From Ampelomyces quisqualis (Eukaryota; Ascomycota; Dothideomycetes; Pleosporales; Phaeosphaeriaceae), in contig JAGTXZ010000010.1 in NCBI GenBank assembly GCA_018398575.1, positions 1,860,001-1,924,000 on the forward strand: a stretch of 64,000 bases of DNA, read 5' to 3'. A program made the position numbers and the translations under genes. The notes beneath the pieces are model-generated. The model did no database searches and was not told the origin of the DNA. It saw only the letters and a list, made by a program, of their open reading frames with translations. Positions 11,790 to 21,515 of the stretch are shown piece after piece. The first letter of the stretch is position 1; every line of letters begins with the position of its first letter.

Positions 11790-12088
11790 TGTAATAAGCA
11801 CATGCAAACACATATTACATCTAATACTTTATAAAGGCTTAGTAACAAATTATATAGAAAGCTAGTAGATTAGAACTAAAAGCGCTCTAACAGCGCTCTA
11901 ACTTAGCTGCTACGCCTACTATAAATATAAGCCTATAGCATAGATAGAGGATAAGTTTCTCTTGTCCTTTTGTATAAGACCTATAGGTGTATAGCTAATC
12001 TAGAATCTCTGATACAACACGCACTTCTATATACCTCTGATACGTATCTAATTTAATTCTAATAGCTGTACCTACCTGCGTTATTATA
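11790..12088 (+). repeat. 3' LTR of chromovirus copy B (299 bp)
   Basis: Same length and ends as the other LTRs; its last bases read TTATTATA, so its CA end has mutated to TA. It is followed at once by the right copy of the target duplication. Confidence 0.92.
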
Positions 12089-12093
12089 GTCTT
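12089..12093. repeat. Target site duplication, right copy (GTCTT)
   Basis: Identical to 4944-4948 and directly after the 3' LTR of copy B. Confidence 0.9.
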
Positions 12094-12855
12094 TTTCTCT
12101 AGCTTCTACTTACAATGCTTAATCTTTTGCAATATAAAGCTCTTAAGCGTGTTCTTATTATGCTTAAAGGGCTTACTACCTTAGACCTTAATATTACGCT
12201 TATACTGCTTAATAACAGCCCTTATAAAGGTTATCTTTCTTTAGTAGCTTTTTAGTAAGTAGCTATATAGCGCAGTAGCTAGTAGTATTACTTACTTACA
12301 CTTACTTTTAGGAATATAGCCTAGCTAAGTTACACAGGTATTATACTCTCTACCTAAGCTATATAGCTTATTACTATAAGTACTATTATTAAACAACTTA
12401 AGTAGTACTACTAGCGTTACTAACTTTATTAGTGTTAGGATTGTTTTAATTACCTTTTCTTTCTCCTTCTTCTTCTCTATACCTAAGAATAGCTCTTAAT
12501 TAAGATTAAGATAGTAAAGTGCACTTATACTTTAGAGATAGCTAATAGGGCTCTGTGTAGGCTTTCTTAATTAGACAGGCAGCGCTCTAGTTATATACAA
12601 CAGTATATAAAGAGGTAGTAATAATAGTCTTAGCAGCTAAAGAGCTTAAGATTAGCTACTCTTATAGCTAAAAAGTAATAGCACAGCGCTGCTAATAGTA
12701 CCTTGTAGAGGGCTCTTAGGGCTAAGATTGTAAACAAGATTAAAGCTTATATTACAGTGTAAACTTTAGTAGAGTTTTAAGAGGTATAACGTTATATAGC
12801 TCTTAAATTAGTGCTAACAAGTTGCTATAGTTCTAATTAGAAAACTTATTAATAC
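12094..12855. repeat. RIP-degraded repeat DNA right of the chromovirus, unassigned
   Basis: This is the right half of the sequence into which copy B inserted. On the minus strand, 12290-12094 reads as a Lys-rich frame (for example SKPFKHNKNTLKSF) that runs on into 4948-4500 when the element and one target copy are skipped. No family is recognised. The stretch ends where base composition changes abruptly. Confidence 0.55.
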
Positions 12856-14002
12856 AAACCCCGCACGGCCTAAGTTAGAGTCTGATCTGAACTTTGCTTA
12901 GCCATCCGAGGTTAGGCGCGACGCTGATCCATTTGCCCCTCAGAAAAGTACGGATCAGAACTTTCAGATCAGACGTGGAAACCCCCCTATTATGGAGTAA
13001 ATACGGAGTAGATGATGAGGGGATGGTGGGTCGCCGGTTCTTCTCCTTGTGGAACAAGCTCCGCTCCAAGAGTCGTGGATGGCTCAAGCTTGCTCGGCGA
13101 CGGTTGCCAATACGCCCACCAAGCATAGTGCTGAGCTTGGTACGGAGTATCAGAAGCAGAGTTGTTCGCTAGCAAGCGACCGGGGCCGGGGCCGTGGTGT
13201 CTGAGGAACCGCCACGCGCTCGCGGTAGCACCAGTCTCTAGCCATGTTTCCCCTGATAAACTAAGGTGGCGCTAACAGAGTGCCTTCGAAGTGCAGTCAA
13301 CGACAACGACCATGATGCTGCCCAGACACTGAGGATTGGCCGCATTGTGCCGTCCGTACGTCAGCCAATCTACCTTCCATTGTGTGAGTTTCAGTGTACA
13401 TCTTCGTCGGCATGTGTCACGACAGCAATGAACGCGTGCACTAACAATGTCTATCAAAAGGTGTCCTGCGTGTACAGAGTTGGCAGTAATCTGAGCATCC
13501 ACGGAGGCAATGAAACTACCACCTAGTACTACAATATATGTTCCTGCATGGAGAAAGAGCCCGTGCCGCTGCTCATATCGGCACCTCTCCAATAATAACC
13601 TATCCTTTAGAGCGACGCGAAGCCAGTACCATGGATCAAGAGCGCCAGATTGAGCTTACTTCTCCGACATGCGCGCCGGGTAAGGATGGAAGCTAATGAT
13701 GTCTCAGCCTGCAGTCCGCGTCAACTTTAGTACACGCCTCGCCTCGCAAGGGCTCATCGCTGGCTGTCGATCACCTTGTTCTACAAAAGGCACGACTTTG
13801 TCCGCCCCGCGATACTTTCTTGCGTGTCTACCTTCTTTTGAAGTCTTCGTACCCGCCTTCTATGCGGACCCTTTCGTTAATCAACAAGATCATTCAGTGT
13901 GCAGTCACCTTGGTTCTCACCACCTAGGTATCCACTCGCTTGCTTTAGGACCAACAATCGATATCTAGTAATTTTATAATCGAACAAACGACTACCTTCA
14001 AG
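12856..14002. other. Intergenic, first normal-composition DNA after the A+T-rich block
   Basis: Base composition jumps within a few bases near 12,855 from very A+T-rich to balanced. The 9-mer TACGGAGTA occurs twice (13002-13010 and 13141-13149), the first preceded by a one-base variant TATGGAGTA. Open frames of 60-106 codons exist on both strands, but they overlap each other and show no recognisable domain. I see no gene here. The last 100-200 bases must carry the chitin deacetylase promoter. Confidence 0.6.
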
Positions 14003-16008
14003 ATGCACTTCTCTACCGCTCTCGCCGCGGTCGCGGCCCTTGGCCCGCTTGGCCTGCTTAAGCTTGTCAGTGCCCATGGCTCCGGTCTACCAACCATCGT
14101 TGGATTGAACCCTAAGGATCTCAAAGCCCGCGCTCTCCTTTCTAACATCGGAGTTCGCATTGCCGAGACTCATGAATTTGCAAAAACAAACACAAAGCCA
14201 CTCAAGGCTCGCCAAGACGACCGCGAGTGTGGTCAAGGAGTTGGTAGCTGCAGTGCCGGCTTGTGCTGCTCCCAGGCAGGATGTAGGTGACGAGATTGCT
14301 CGCTAGCCGAAATGTTCTGACTGATAGCAGACTGTGGCACTGGAGACGATTTTTGCTACTCTCCCGGGTGTGACTACAAGTATGGCCCTGCCTGCCCGGA
14401 GAACCAGACACCTGCTGGCTCAAGCACTGCCTCGATCGCTCGCACAAAGGTCGGATCCGTCCAATACGGTGGCGAGGGCATCTACAGCTGTGTTCAGCCT
14501 GGAACAGTTGCTTTGACATACGATGATGGCCCTCAAAAGGTCTTCACTTCCCACATCTTGGATCTGATGAAGCAGTACAATGCAAAGGCCACTTTCTTCA
14601 TTACTGGAAACAACATCAACAAGGGTCAAATCGATACCACACCCGAGTTTGTCGAAGTGCTCAAGCGCATGGACTCCGAGGGTCATCAGCTTGCTTCTCA
14701 CACCTGGACTCATCTAGACTTGAGCGCCATCTCCTCGGCCGATCGCAAGGACCAGATGGTGAAGAATGAAATGGCCCTCCGCAACATTGTTGGCAAAATT
14801 CCCACCTACATGCGCCCGCCATACTCCAGCTGCACTGGTCAGTGCGAGACCGATATGGCCAAACTCGGCTACCACGTCATCTACTTTGACGTCGACACCG
14901 ATGACTACAATCAGGACTCCCCCAACCAGATCCAGCGAAGCAAGGATTGGTTCAAGGGTAACATCACTCAGGGTGGTGCAACCGCTGCTGGAGGCGCCAA
15001 GTGGCTTGATATTCAACACGATATTCACGAGCAGACTGCCAACAACTTGACTGAGTTCATGCTCAAGACCATTACCGACCTTGGATACAAAGGTGTCACC
15101 GTTGGCAGTTGCCTCGGTGATCCCGCCGCCAACTGGTACCGCACTGCTGGCGGCGCTGCCACTGTAAGTACATTCTCTCTATAAGCACAGACGCCTTCTT
15201 CAGAGTCGTCCTCAAGTTCCTTTGCTGTCAGTTACTTGATATCATGGCTCTGCCATCTAAATCCTTGATAGAACTTAGGGCTTAAGCTGTGAGTCGTCTG
15301 GAACTTTGTCAATGCACCGCGAGGAAATCGACAGTAGCCGTTTCTAACGGCGCCACTTCGACCCCGGAAATGCGCTTCGGCTTGTGATCCAAGACTGTGT
15401 TGGCGGTTGAACAGTATCGACTCCTTAGATTGTCGTCCGCGTTCGGATTATCGATGGATTTACTACAACACTCGTCTAACGACATGTTCACAAAGGCTCC
15501 CACCTCAACACGCACTTCTACTGCCCCTACTTCTACCAGTACCCAAAAGGTTACCACCGATGCTACTTGCGGAGGAACCAAAAAATAGTAAGTCAACACT
15601 CCTGGTCTAGAGAATATCAGATGCTGACCCTTTCCAAGTACATGTTTGGGCAGCTCTTTTGGTAATTGCTGCTCTGCTGCAGGCTATTGCGGCACTACCT
15701 CGCCTTACTGCGGCACTGGCTGCCAGTCTGGCTTTGGTAACTGTGGTTCGAACGGTGTCACCACTTCGGCAAAGCCCACTTCGAACGGTGTCGCCACTTC
15801 GGCCTCGCCCACTTCGTCGACCAAGGCTGCTACGCCATCCGCAGCACCCACTGGTAAGATCTCCACCGATGGAACTTGCGCGGGCACAAAGGGCTTCACT
15901 TGCTCTGGAGCTTCTTACGGTAAATGTTGCTCCAGCTATGGCTGGTGCGGATCTACAGCTGGACACTGCGGAAGCGGTTGCCAGAAAGGCTTCGGTACCT
16001 GCACCTAA
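14003..16008 (+). CDS. Secreted chitin deacetylase with three CBM18 modules
   Basis: This extracellular enzyme removes acetyl groups from chitin to give chitosan. In plant-associated fungi the activity helps hide hyphae from chitin-triggered defence (family knowledge). Proposed exons are 14003-14282, 14331-15163, 15496-15587 and 15639-16008, giving 524 aa. A signal peptide (about 1-24) is followed by a Cys-rich CBM18 chitin-binding module (about 75-118). The NodB polysaccharide deacetylase domain has TYDDGP (156-161), HTWTH with metal-binding His 217 and 221, RPPY (255-258) and IQHDIH (about 321-326). A Thr/Ser linker (about 370-392) and two more CBM18 modules (from about 396 and 480) complete it. 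The third intron is long (332 bp) and its ends are the least certain part; a branch-point-like CTAAC precedes the chosen acceptor. It is the first gene after the repeat block. Confidence 0.88.
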
Positions 16009-18215
16009 GCAGATTTCGTCACCTTGACAATGCATTCACCCATTTATATTGTTTTATACCTCTTGGAAGCGCGGCATTATTCAGGCAAGAATACCGCATT
16101 TGTAAAAATCCCCCTTGGGAACATGTGTCGTTGTAATGGCGTGTAAATGTGTGAAGCTCGCAAACATATTGAGCCATATTCTCTACAAAATGATAATATT
16201 TCTACAAACGCATGAGGCTATTGTAAGCGTTTTTAATCTGGCGCCCCCAAGTAATCTACAACCACCCCAACAGGAGCCTTTAACCTCCATTGTCCCGTTG
16301 TGAGCCAGTCCACCAGCGCAAGCATGATAACGCCCAATACTTTAAGGCCCGCATTACTTGAATGAAAACATACCAAAAAACAAATGGACATGACCTTGAT
16401 TGTGAAGCTCGATCTACCTAAATGCCCACGGACCATACGCAGGGTGCCTACCGGCAAGCTGTCGTAGCGTGAGTAGAATAATGGGGATGAGACAGTAATG
16501 AGGTATAATATGTCTAGCGCAACCAAAGAGAGTGCAATCAGAGCGTTTAATGCGACTACAGACTTTAGGTCAATGAGAGCTCGGAGACAAGAGACGATCC
16601 CGACGAGTGCAAGAGCTGTTATTGGGACTTGTAGCTTTCGATGGATCTCAAGCAAACTTGTCAATCAGTCCTGTCTGTGGAGGATGGATGCCTACATCAG
16701 TATTGCATATCCAGGCAAAAGTGGTAATCAAGCCTTGCATGAAACATAAAAAGCTGGCGCTCGCTGGGAGATTGTGCACACAATCGGTAATGCGCACCAA
16801 TCGCTGATTTATTTTTCTGATATTTTGCAATTGAATGAGTGTTGACATGTCGCGCATTAATGCCATTTCGGCTATATAAAGAAGCAGCGACAGCTATCGA
16901 GCCTATGACTGACACAATCCATCCATAGACAAACGGTGCAGGCCCACCATTGAGCCATGCGAACTAGAATGCAAGAGCCATGCCTTCCCAGAAACAAAAG
17001 GCGAATCTGATGATTGCCAGATGGCTAATGTGCCGCTACCACCTGCTGTCAGCTTGCACTTTGCGAAGACTACTTCGTTCAGCACATACCGGTAGGTAAG
17101 TCTTTTCCAGACGCTACATCGATGTGGTTGCTGTGTCGGTCCTGGCTTCATCGACGTGACCACTACTCTCAGGACTATTTGCGACAAGCCCGATGTCTTT
17201 CTCATCGATGCCGGCCAAAGCAAAAATTGATCACTGCAACGTAATTTTGGAGTGGAGGGTACGGAAGAATATACTCTGGACAGCTGCGGGCAGACTCCTC
17301 TCTTAGGCCTCTGACCACCAAGATTTCCTCGCCAAACAGAACGGTAACGTTCCAAATATCTCTATCAGCTCACAGCCAGCGTTCTGTGATGGTTCTCGCA
17401 ACGCCTCCGAGCCTCTCGAGAACGCTATGTCCCACTGCCGCAGCAATAACAAGACAGTGTCTATTTGGAAGCGGGCATCGATCCATGAAGAGGATGTGGT
17501 ACCTAGATACCAAGGCCCTACAGTTTCCAGGCTAGATGCCGCGTTGTTCTGATGCAAAAAAAATAATCGTATAAACGCCTTCCCCAGCGCCTTTAAGAAG
17601 ATGCAGAATCAGGACCCCATAAGAAAAGTAACTTCGACAAGTTGTTGTGGAGAGGAGTTTGGGAGGGAGATCAGTCATCATCAGATGATTCAGACCATGA
17701 CGCGCCGCAGCTCGGTTGTGCCCTGATTTGGCGCAGCGTCCACCTTCATGTTACTCTCCACCATCGCCAGCATCCAGGCGTGCCGCATGCCGTACCTGCG
17801 TGATGGATCTGGTGCAGCGGCACTTGGCAGACGGCAGGGAACGAAGCATGCCAAGAGCATACCAAGGCGTCTTATCACTCTTGACATGGTTCCTGGGCTC
17901 CTTTGCAAATGCTCGGCGCCACTATTGGTGGGTCAACGCTCATGCTCGTGTTCATGAATGAAGCTACTTACCCAACTAGGCAGGTCGTTCGACCATGACC
18001 GCTGCGAGCTTCCTTTGCAAGCTGCTGGCTTGGATGTTGCGCGACGTTAGCACAATGACCTTTCCTGGTCTGCGGGTATCGTGCAAGTGGTTCGGGCCAG
18101 CAACATGGGGACGCAGGGTGGCGGCACAGGTATAAAGTGGGCAGACATGGCGGCTTAATCGCAAGGTCACTTTGTCAGATCATCTGGAATAGCTTGGCCT
18201 AAGAAAAAGCCCATC
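16009..18215. other. Long intergenic stretch with one gene relic
   Basis: Apart from the permease relic (16233-16664, minus) I see no supportable gene. Around 17,090-17,290 on the plus strand there is a Cys-containing frame (reading CCVGPGFIDVTTTLR) that is closed by stops and has no clear start. It may be another decayed gene. The 200 bases before 18216 should hold the aminopeptidase promoter. Confidence 0.5.
16233..16664 (-). pseudogene. C-terminal relic of an amino-acid permease (APC superfamily)
   Basis: An open minus-strand frame of 143 codons is strongly hydrophobic and reads like the last membrane segments of a fungal GABA/choline-type permease: VPITALALVGIVSCLRAL (family: VPxRAIxLT...LLALI), NALIALSLVALDILYL, then LPVGTLRM where the family has LPxGPWRLG, and a hydrophobic ICFLVCF stretch. 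The upstream eight or nine membrane segments are not found in any frame in order. The short frames just upstream (16648-16915) are hydrophobic but shifted. I read it as a truncated, decayed gene. It could also be chance similarity of a hydrophobic frame. Confidence 0.5.
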
Positions 18216-19807
18216 ATGGCCATTCTCAAGTCAATTGCGGCACTTGCTGCATGTGGTGTTGCAAGTGCAAATGCCGCGGCTCTTGAGCCACGCCAATATA
18301 AAACACAAGTCACTTCGGTATGCATATTTCCCTCCTTTCCGTCCATGATCGTGGCTAATATTTTGTGCAGAAATTGCTGATTGACACTCTCGAAATCGAC
18401 AACCTCTTCGCAAAGGCAGAGATCCTACAGGAAATCGCATATTCTACGCCAGGAAAGAATCGTGTCATCGGCAGCTTAGGCCACGAGAAGACCGTTGCAT
18501 ACATTAAAAGCCAGCTCGACACAGACTACTACGATGTCTCGCTACAAGGAGTGGAGCTGAGTGTTGGTATTAACGCAACGTTGACGGCCAACAATAAGAC
18601 CATTGAGGCATACACTACAACACTCGCACCAGCAGGTAAAGCGGCAGGACCACTTGTCGCTATCCCCAACCTTGGCTGCGAAGAGGTACGAACACTGAAG
18701 TGGTGATATACGAATTGTGTTAACAGTTTATAGGCGGACTTCGCAGAGTCTCTGGAGGGCAAGGTGGCGCTCATCCAGCGTGGCACATGCTCATTCGGCA
18801 TCAAAGTCCAGTTGGCAGCTGCTAACAAGGCGTCTGCAGTCATTGCATACAACAACGCTGAGGGTACGCTGGAAGGCTATTCTCTCCAAGTGTTTCCCGA
18901 CCCCGCGAAACCATTTGTTCCCACTGTTGGCATCACACAAGGCCAGGGTGAGGCTCTGCTAGCCCAACTCGAATCAGGTGTCGCCATCAACGTTGCACTG
19001 ACATCAGAGGCCAATCTCACCACAACCTACAATGTCATCGCAGAGACCAAGCAAGGAGACCACGACAACGTCATCCACGTGTCCGGCCACTCTGACTCTG
19101 TCACTGCCGGACCTGGCATAAACGACAACGGCTCCGGAACTGTGTCACTGCTAGAGCTTGCCATCCAGCTCACCAACTTCACCGTCGTGAACGCTGTCCG
19201 CTTTTCATGGTGGACCGCTGAAGAAGCCGGTTTGCTGGGTGCAGAGTACTACGTCAAGCAGCTCTCGCAAGCCGAGAAGGACAAGATCCGACTCCTCCTC
19301 GACTTCGACATGATGGCGTCTCCCAACTTCGCTTACCAGATCTACGACGGTGATGGTTCCGCATTCAACCTCACGGGTCCCGCCGGTTCCGCCGAAGCCG
19401 AGCACGAATTCGCCGCATACTTCGACGACATCGGTCTCAACCACACTGAAATCGAATTCGACGGGCGCTCCGACTACGGCCCGTTCCTTGAGGCTGGTAT
19501 CGCTGCCGGCGGTATTGCCGGCGGTGCGGAGGGCATCAAGACCCAGGAAGAGTTTGAAATGTTTGGTGGAGGTGCAGGTGTGCCGTACGACGTCAACTAC
19601 CATGAAAATGGTGACACCGTCAACAACTTGAATTTGGACGCTTGGATTGAGTTCTCGCGCGCTATTGCGCATATGACTGCCAAGTATGCGGTTAGCTGGG
19701 AAGGCATTCCTCCTAGGAACAGTACCGTGTCGCAGAAGAGGAGTGAGAATTATGGTGTGATGAAGAGAGCCTTCCAGAAGACTAAGAGGTATCAGGCTTG
19801 GGTATAA
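18216..19807 (+). CDS. Secreted M28 aminopeptidase with PA domain
   Basis: This is a zinc exopeptidase of the aminopeptidase Y / fungal leucine aminopeptidase-2 type, which releases N-terminal residues from peptides outside the cell or in the vacuole. Exons are 18216-18317, 18371-18685 and 18734-19807 (496 aa). The signal peptide is MAILKSIAALAACGVASANA. A PA domain (about 130-230) precedes the M28 core. Metal and catalytic residues are visible: GHSDS (His258, Asp260), Asp270 in GINDNGSG, Glu302-Glu303 in TAEEAGLLG, Asp331 in DFDMM and His429 in NYHENGDT. All expected ligands are present, so it should be active. Both introns are near 50 bp and in phase 0. The ATG was chosen because it gives the signal peptide and splices in frame. 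Confidence 0.9.
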
Positions 19808-20040
19808 TCGATGTTCTGACGAACTACTAGGTTAGTAGTCGATGAGAGCGTTGCTTTGAATGAAATGTTAACGATTAATTGTTGTTGTCGTGATACGAAT
19901 CAGAGTGATCGTTTCAGGAAATATGCGTTCGACAAGGCTGTGCTTCACAGGGCTCTGCGCATAGCTAAAAACATCTTTGCTTTTGGTTTCGGCGCAACAG
20001 TAAAACATACAGTACGCCCTGTGCGTGGATAGGCTAGAGC

Positions 20041-20822
20041 TTACTCGTCATCCTCATCGTCGTCATCGACGACAGGGACGGCCTCGTCCTTCTTGGTGGC
20101 CTTCACCTTCCGGTCCTTCTCAGAACCAGCAGGCTTCTTTGATGGAGGACCAGCATCCTCCCCATCGTCAGAATCACCAGGTTCTTCGGCATCGTCTTCG
20201 GAGCCTTCCTCTTCGACGTCATCTTCTTCTTCTTCTTCGTCATCATCATCTTCGGCGTCCTTGGCTTTGGTGCGCTTTGTCTTCTTCTTTGGTGCTGAGC
20301 GCAAGTCAGATGTGCTACAAGCTAAGCCTTGATACGAAAACGGTCTCACGAGGTGCCTCGGCATCAGAATCCTCTTCTTCGTCAAAGTTGGATCCCTCGG
20401 ATTCAGCGTATCTGGTGGGTGAGATGTCAGCGTAGCGCAACAATGTAGTGCAATTAACACGATCAGGCGTCAATTGACGCGAGGAAACGTCCATGTGAAT
20501 GGAGAAGAGCGTAATCTCGACCGAGGAAGCCGATCAGGAGAAATACTGCAACTGAGATACATGGCTCGCGTTCAGCCCTGGCGGCGGCTACTTCGAAGAC
20601 TTGCGCTGCGCAAACGAAGCTCGATTGTCGAAATTGAGCACTTCCATAATTGGCAGCTGTCACTCGCGACCACGATGGGCTCAAAACCGCAGAATCGCGA
20701 CGTTGTTGGGAAAGGCATGACGTCAAGGAAACGCTCACTTACTCCTCCTCAGACTCGGACTCGTCCGACGGAAGCGCTACGAGCTCCTCCTCGGTGTCCT
20801 GCTTTCTCTTGCGGGTCGACAT
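20041..20822 (-). CDS. Small highly acidic nuclear-type protein
   Basis: Three exons on the minus strand (20743-20822, 20350-20411, 20041-20294) give 131 aa starting MSTRKRKQDTEEELVAL. The first intron is unusually long (331 bp) and the second is 55 bp. The protein is dominated by Asp/Glu runs (EEEEEDDVEEEG, VVDDDDEDDE at the C-terminus) with Lys-rich patches (PKKKTKRTKAK) that could be a nuclear localisation signal. The composition resembles histone chaperones and other acidic chromatin proteins, but I see no specific signature such as a CHZ motif. It is divergent from BRF1, with about 690 bp shared between the two starts. Confidence 0.65.
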
Positions 20823-21515
20823 TGTCTATGGATGTGTGTTCGTGGAGGAATGGGTGGAGAAGTGGCGATGTGAGGGAGCAAGGTTGAGTAGGCACAATGT
20901 GAGCTTTGGTGGATGGCAGCTGGGGCTTGGATAAGCTGAGCGCGGGACCGGTTGAACTAGGTACCCACGTACCACCTAGATACCTGGTCCTGATTTATCG
21001 GAAGGCTGGGGAGGCGAGGCCGCAAGGGACTCGTCTTGTCACTTGTGCTAATTATGGATTGGGAAGCCAGCCAATAGTGGGCGTGTTTGCGAGAGGAAGC
21101 CGGGAATGAAGGTCCGCGGTGAGCTGCAGGTACAACAGCAGTGCGGGTGTGCTCATCATGATGGAGCTCGCCATCCGTGTACGTTGCGTTGTTGTACTTG
21201 CCGACCCGCTGAGTGGCAGATGTAGGTTGGGAGGAATGCCAGAAGACCCTCCACACGCTCCAACACTGCACCTTTCGTATCCCAAACCCATGCCATGCAG
21301 GAAAGCTTCCAGCAAATGTGTGAGTGTCGCTTTCGAGAGGTGCGCAGTTCTCGGCTCAATCAGGCTAGCGGTGTGCCCCACCGTGCTGCAGCACCCGAAG
21401 TGACTCCGCGGTTTAACATTTGGTTCTTGAACCCTGCTTTCTTTTCCTCACCCACGACAATCGCTTTGGACACGATTACCGGATAGAGCCTGCACTGTGC
21501 CCCCCCTCCTGCAGT
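20823..21515. promoter_or_regulatory. Divergent intergenic region (acidic protein / BRF1)
   Basis: About 690 bp separate the two start codons, which point away from each other, so it should carry both promoters. No TATA-like element or repeat stands out. The open frames here (up to 109 codons) overlap each other on both strands and have no recognisable features. Confidence 0.5.

Larger units (their letters stand above)
4949..12088 (+). mobile_element. Complete Ty3/Gypsy chromovirus, copy B (7140 bp, RIP-degraded)
   Basis: The element is LTR - gag - pol (RT, RNase H, integrase, chromodomain) - antisense frame - LTR, flanked by GTCTT on both sides. The domain order with a terminal chromodomain is diagnostic of chromoviruses, a Ty3/Gypsy clade whose integrase targets chromatin. 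RT, integrase and chromodomain lie in one frame (codons at 8205, 9741 and 10449 are in register). The Gag zinc knuckle (6628) is in a different frame, which fits separate gag and pol frames or a lost frameshift site. Stops replace Gln and Trp codons throughout, so it cannot encode functional protein. The insertion is nested in older repeat DNA. Confidence 0.93.

Noticed and set aside
13266..13592. Overlapping open frames of 86 and 106 codons just after the A+T-rich block
   Set aside because: They lie on opposite strands over the same bases, with no motif, no convincing introns and no signal peptide.
17090..17290. Plus-strand frame reading CCVGPGFIDVTTTLR with several Cys
   Set aside because: It is closed by stops on both sides, has no start, and I could not join it by plausible introns to neighbouring frames. 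It may be a decayed gene.
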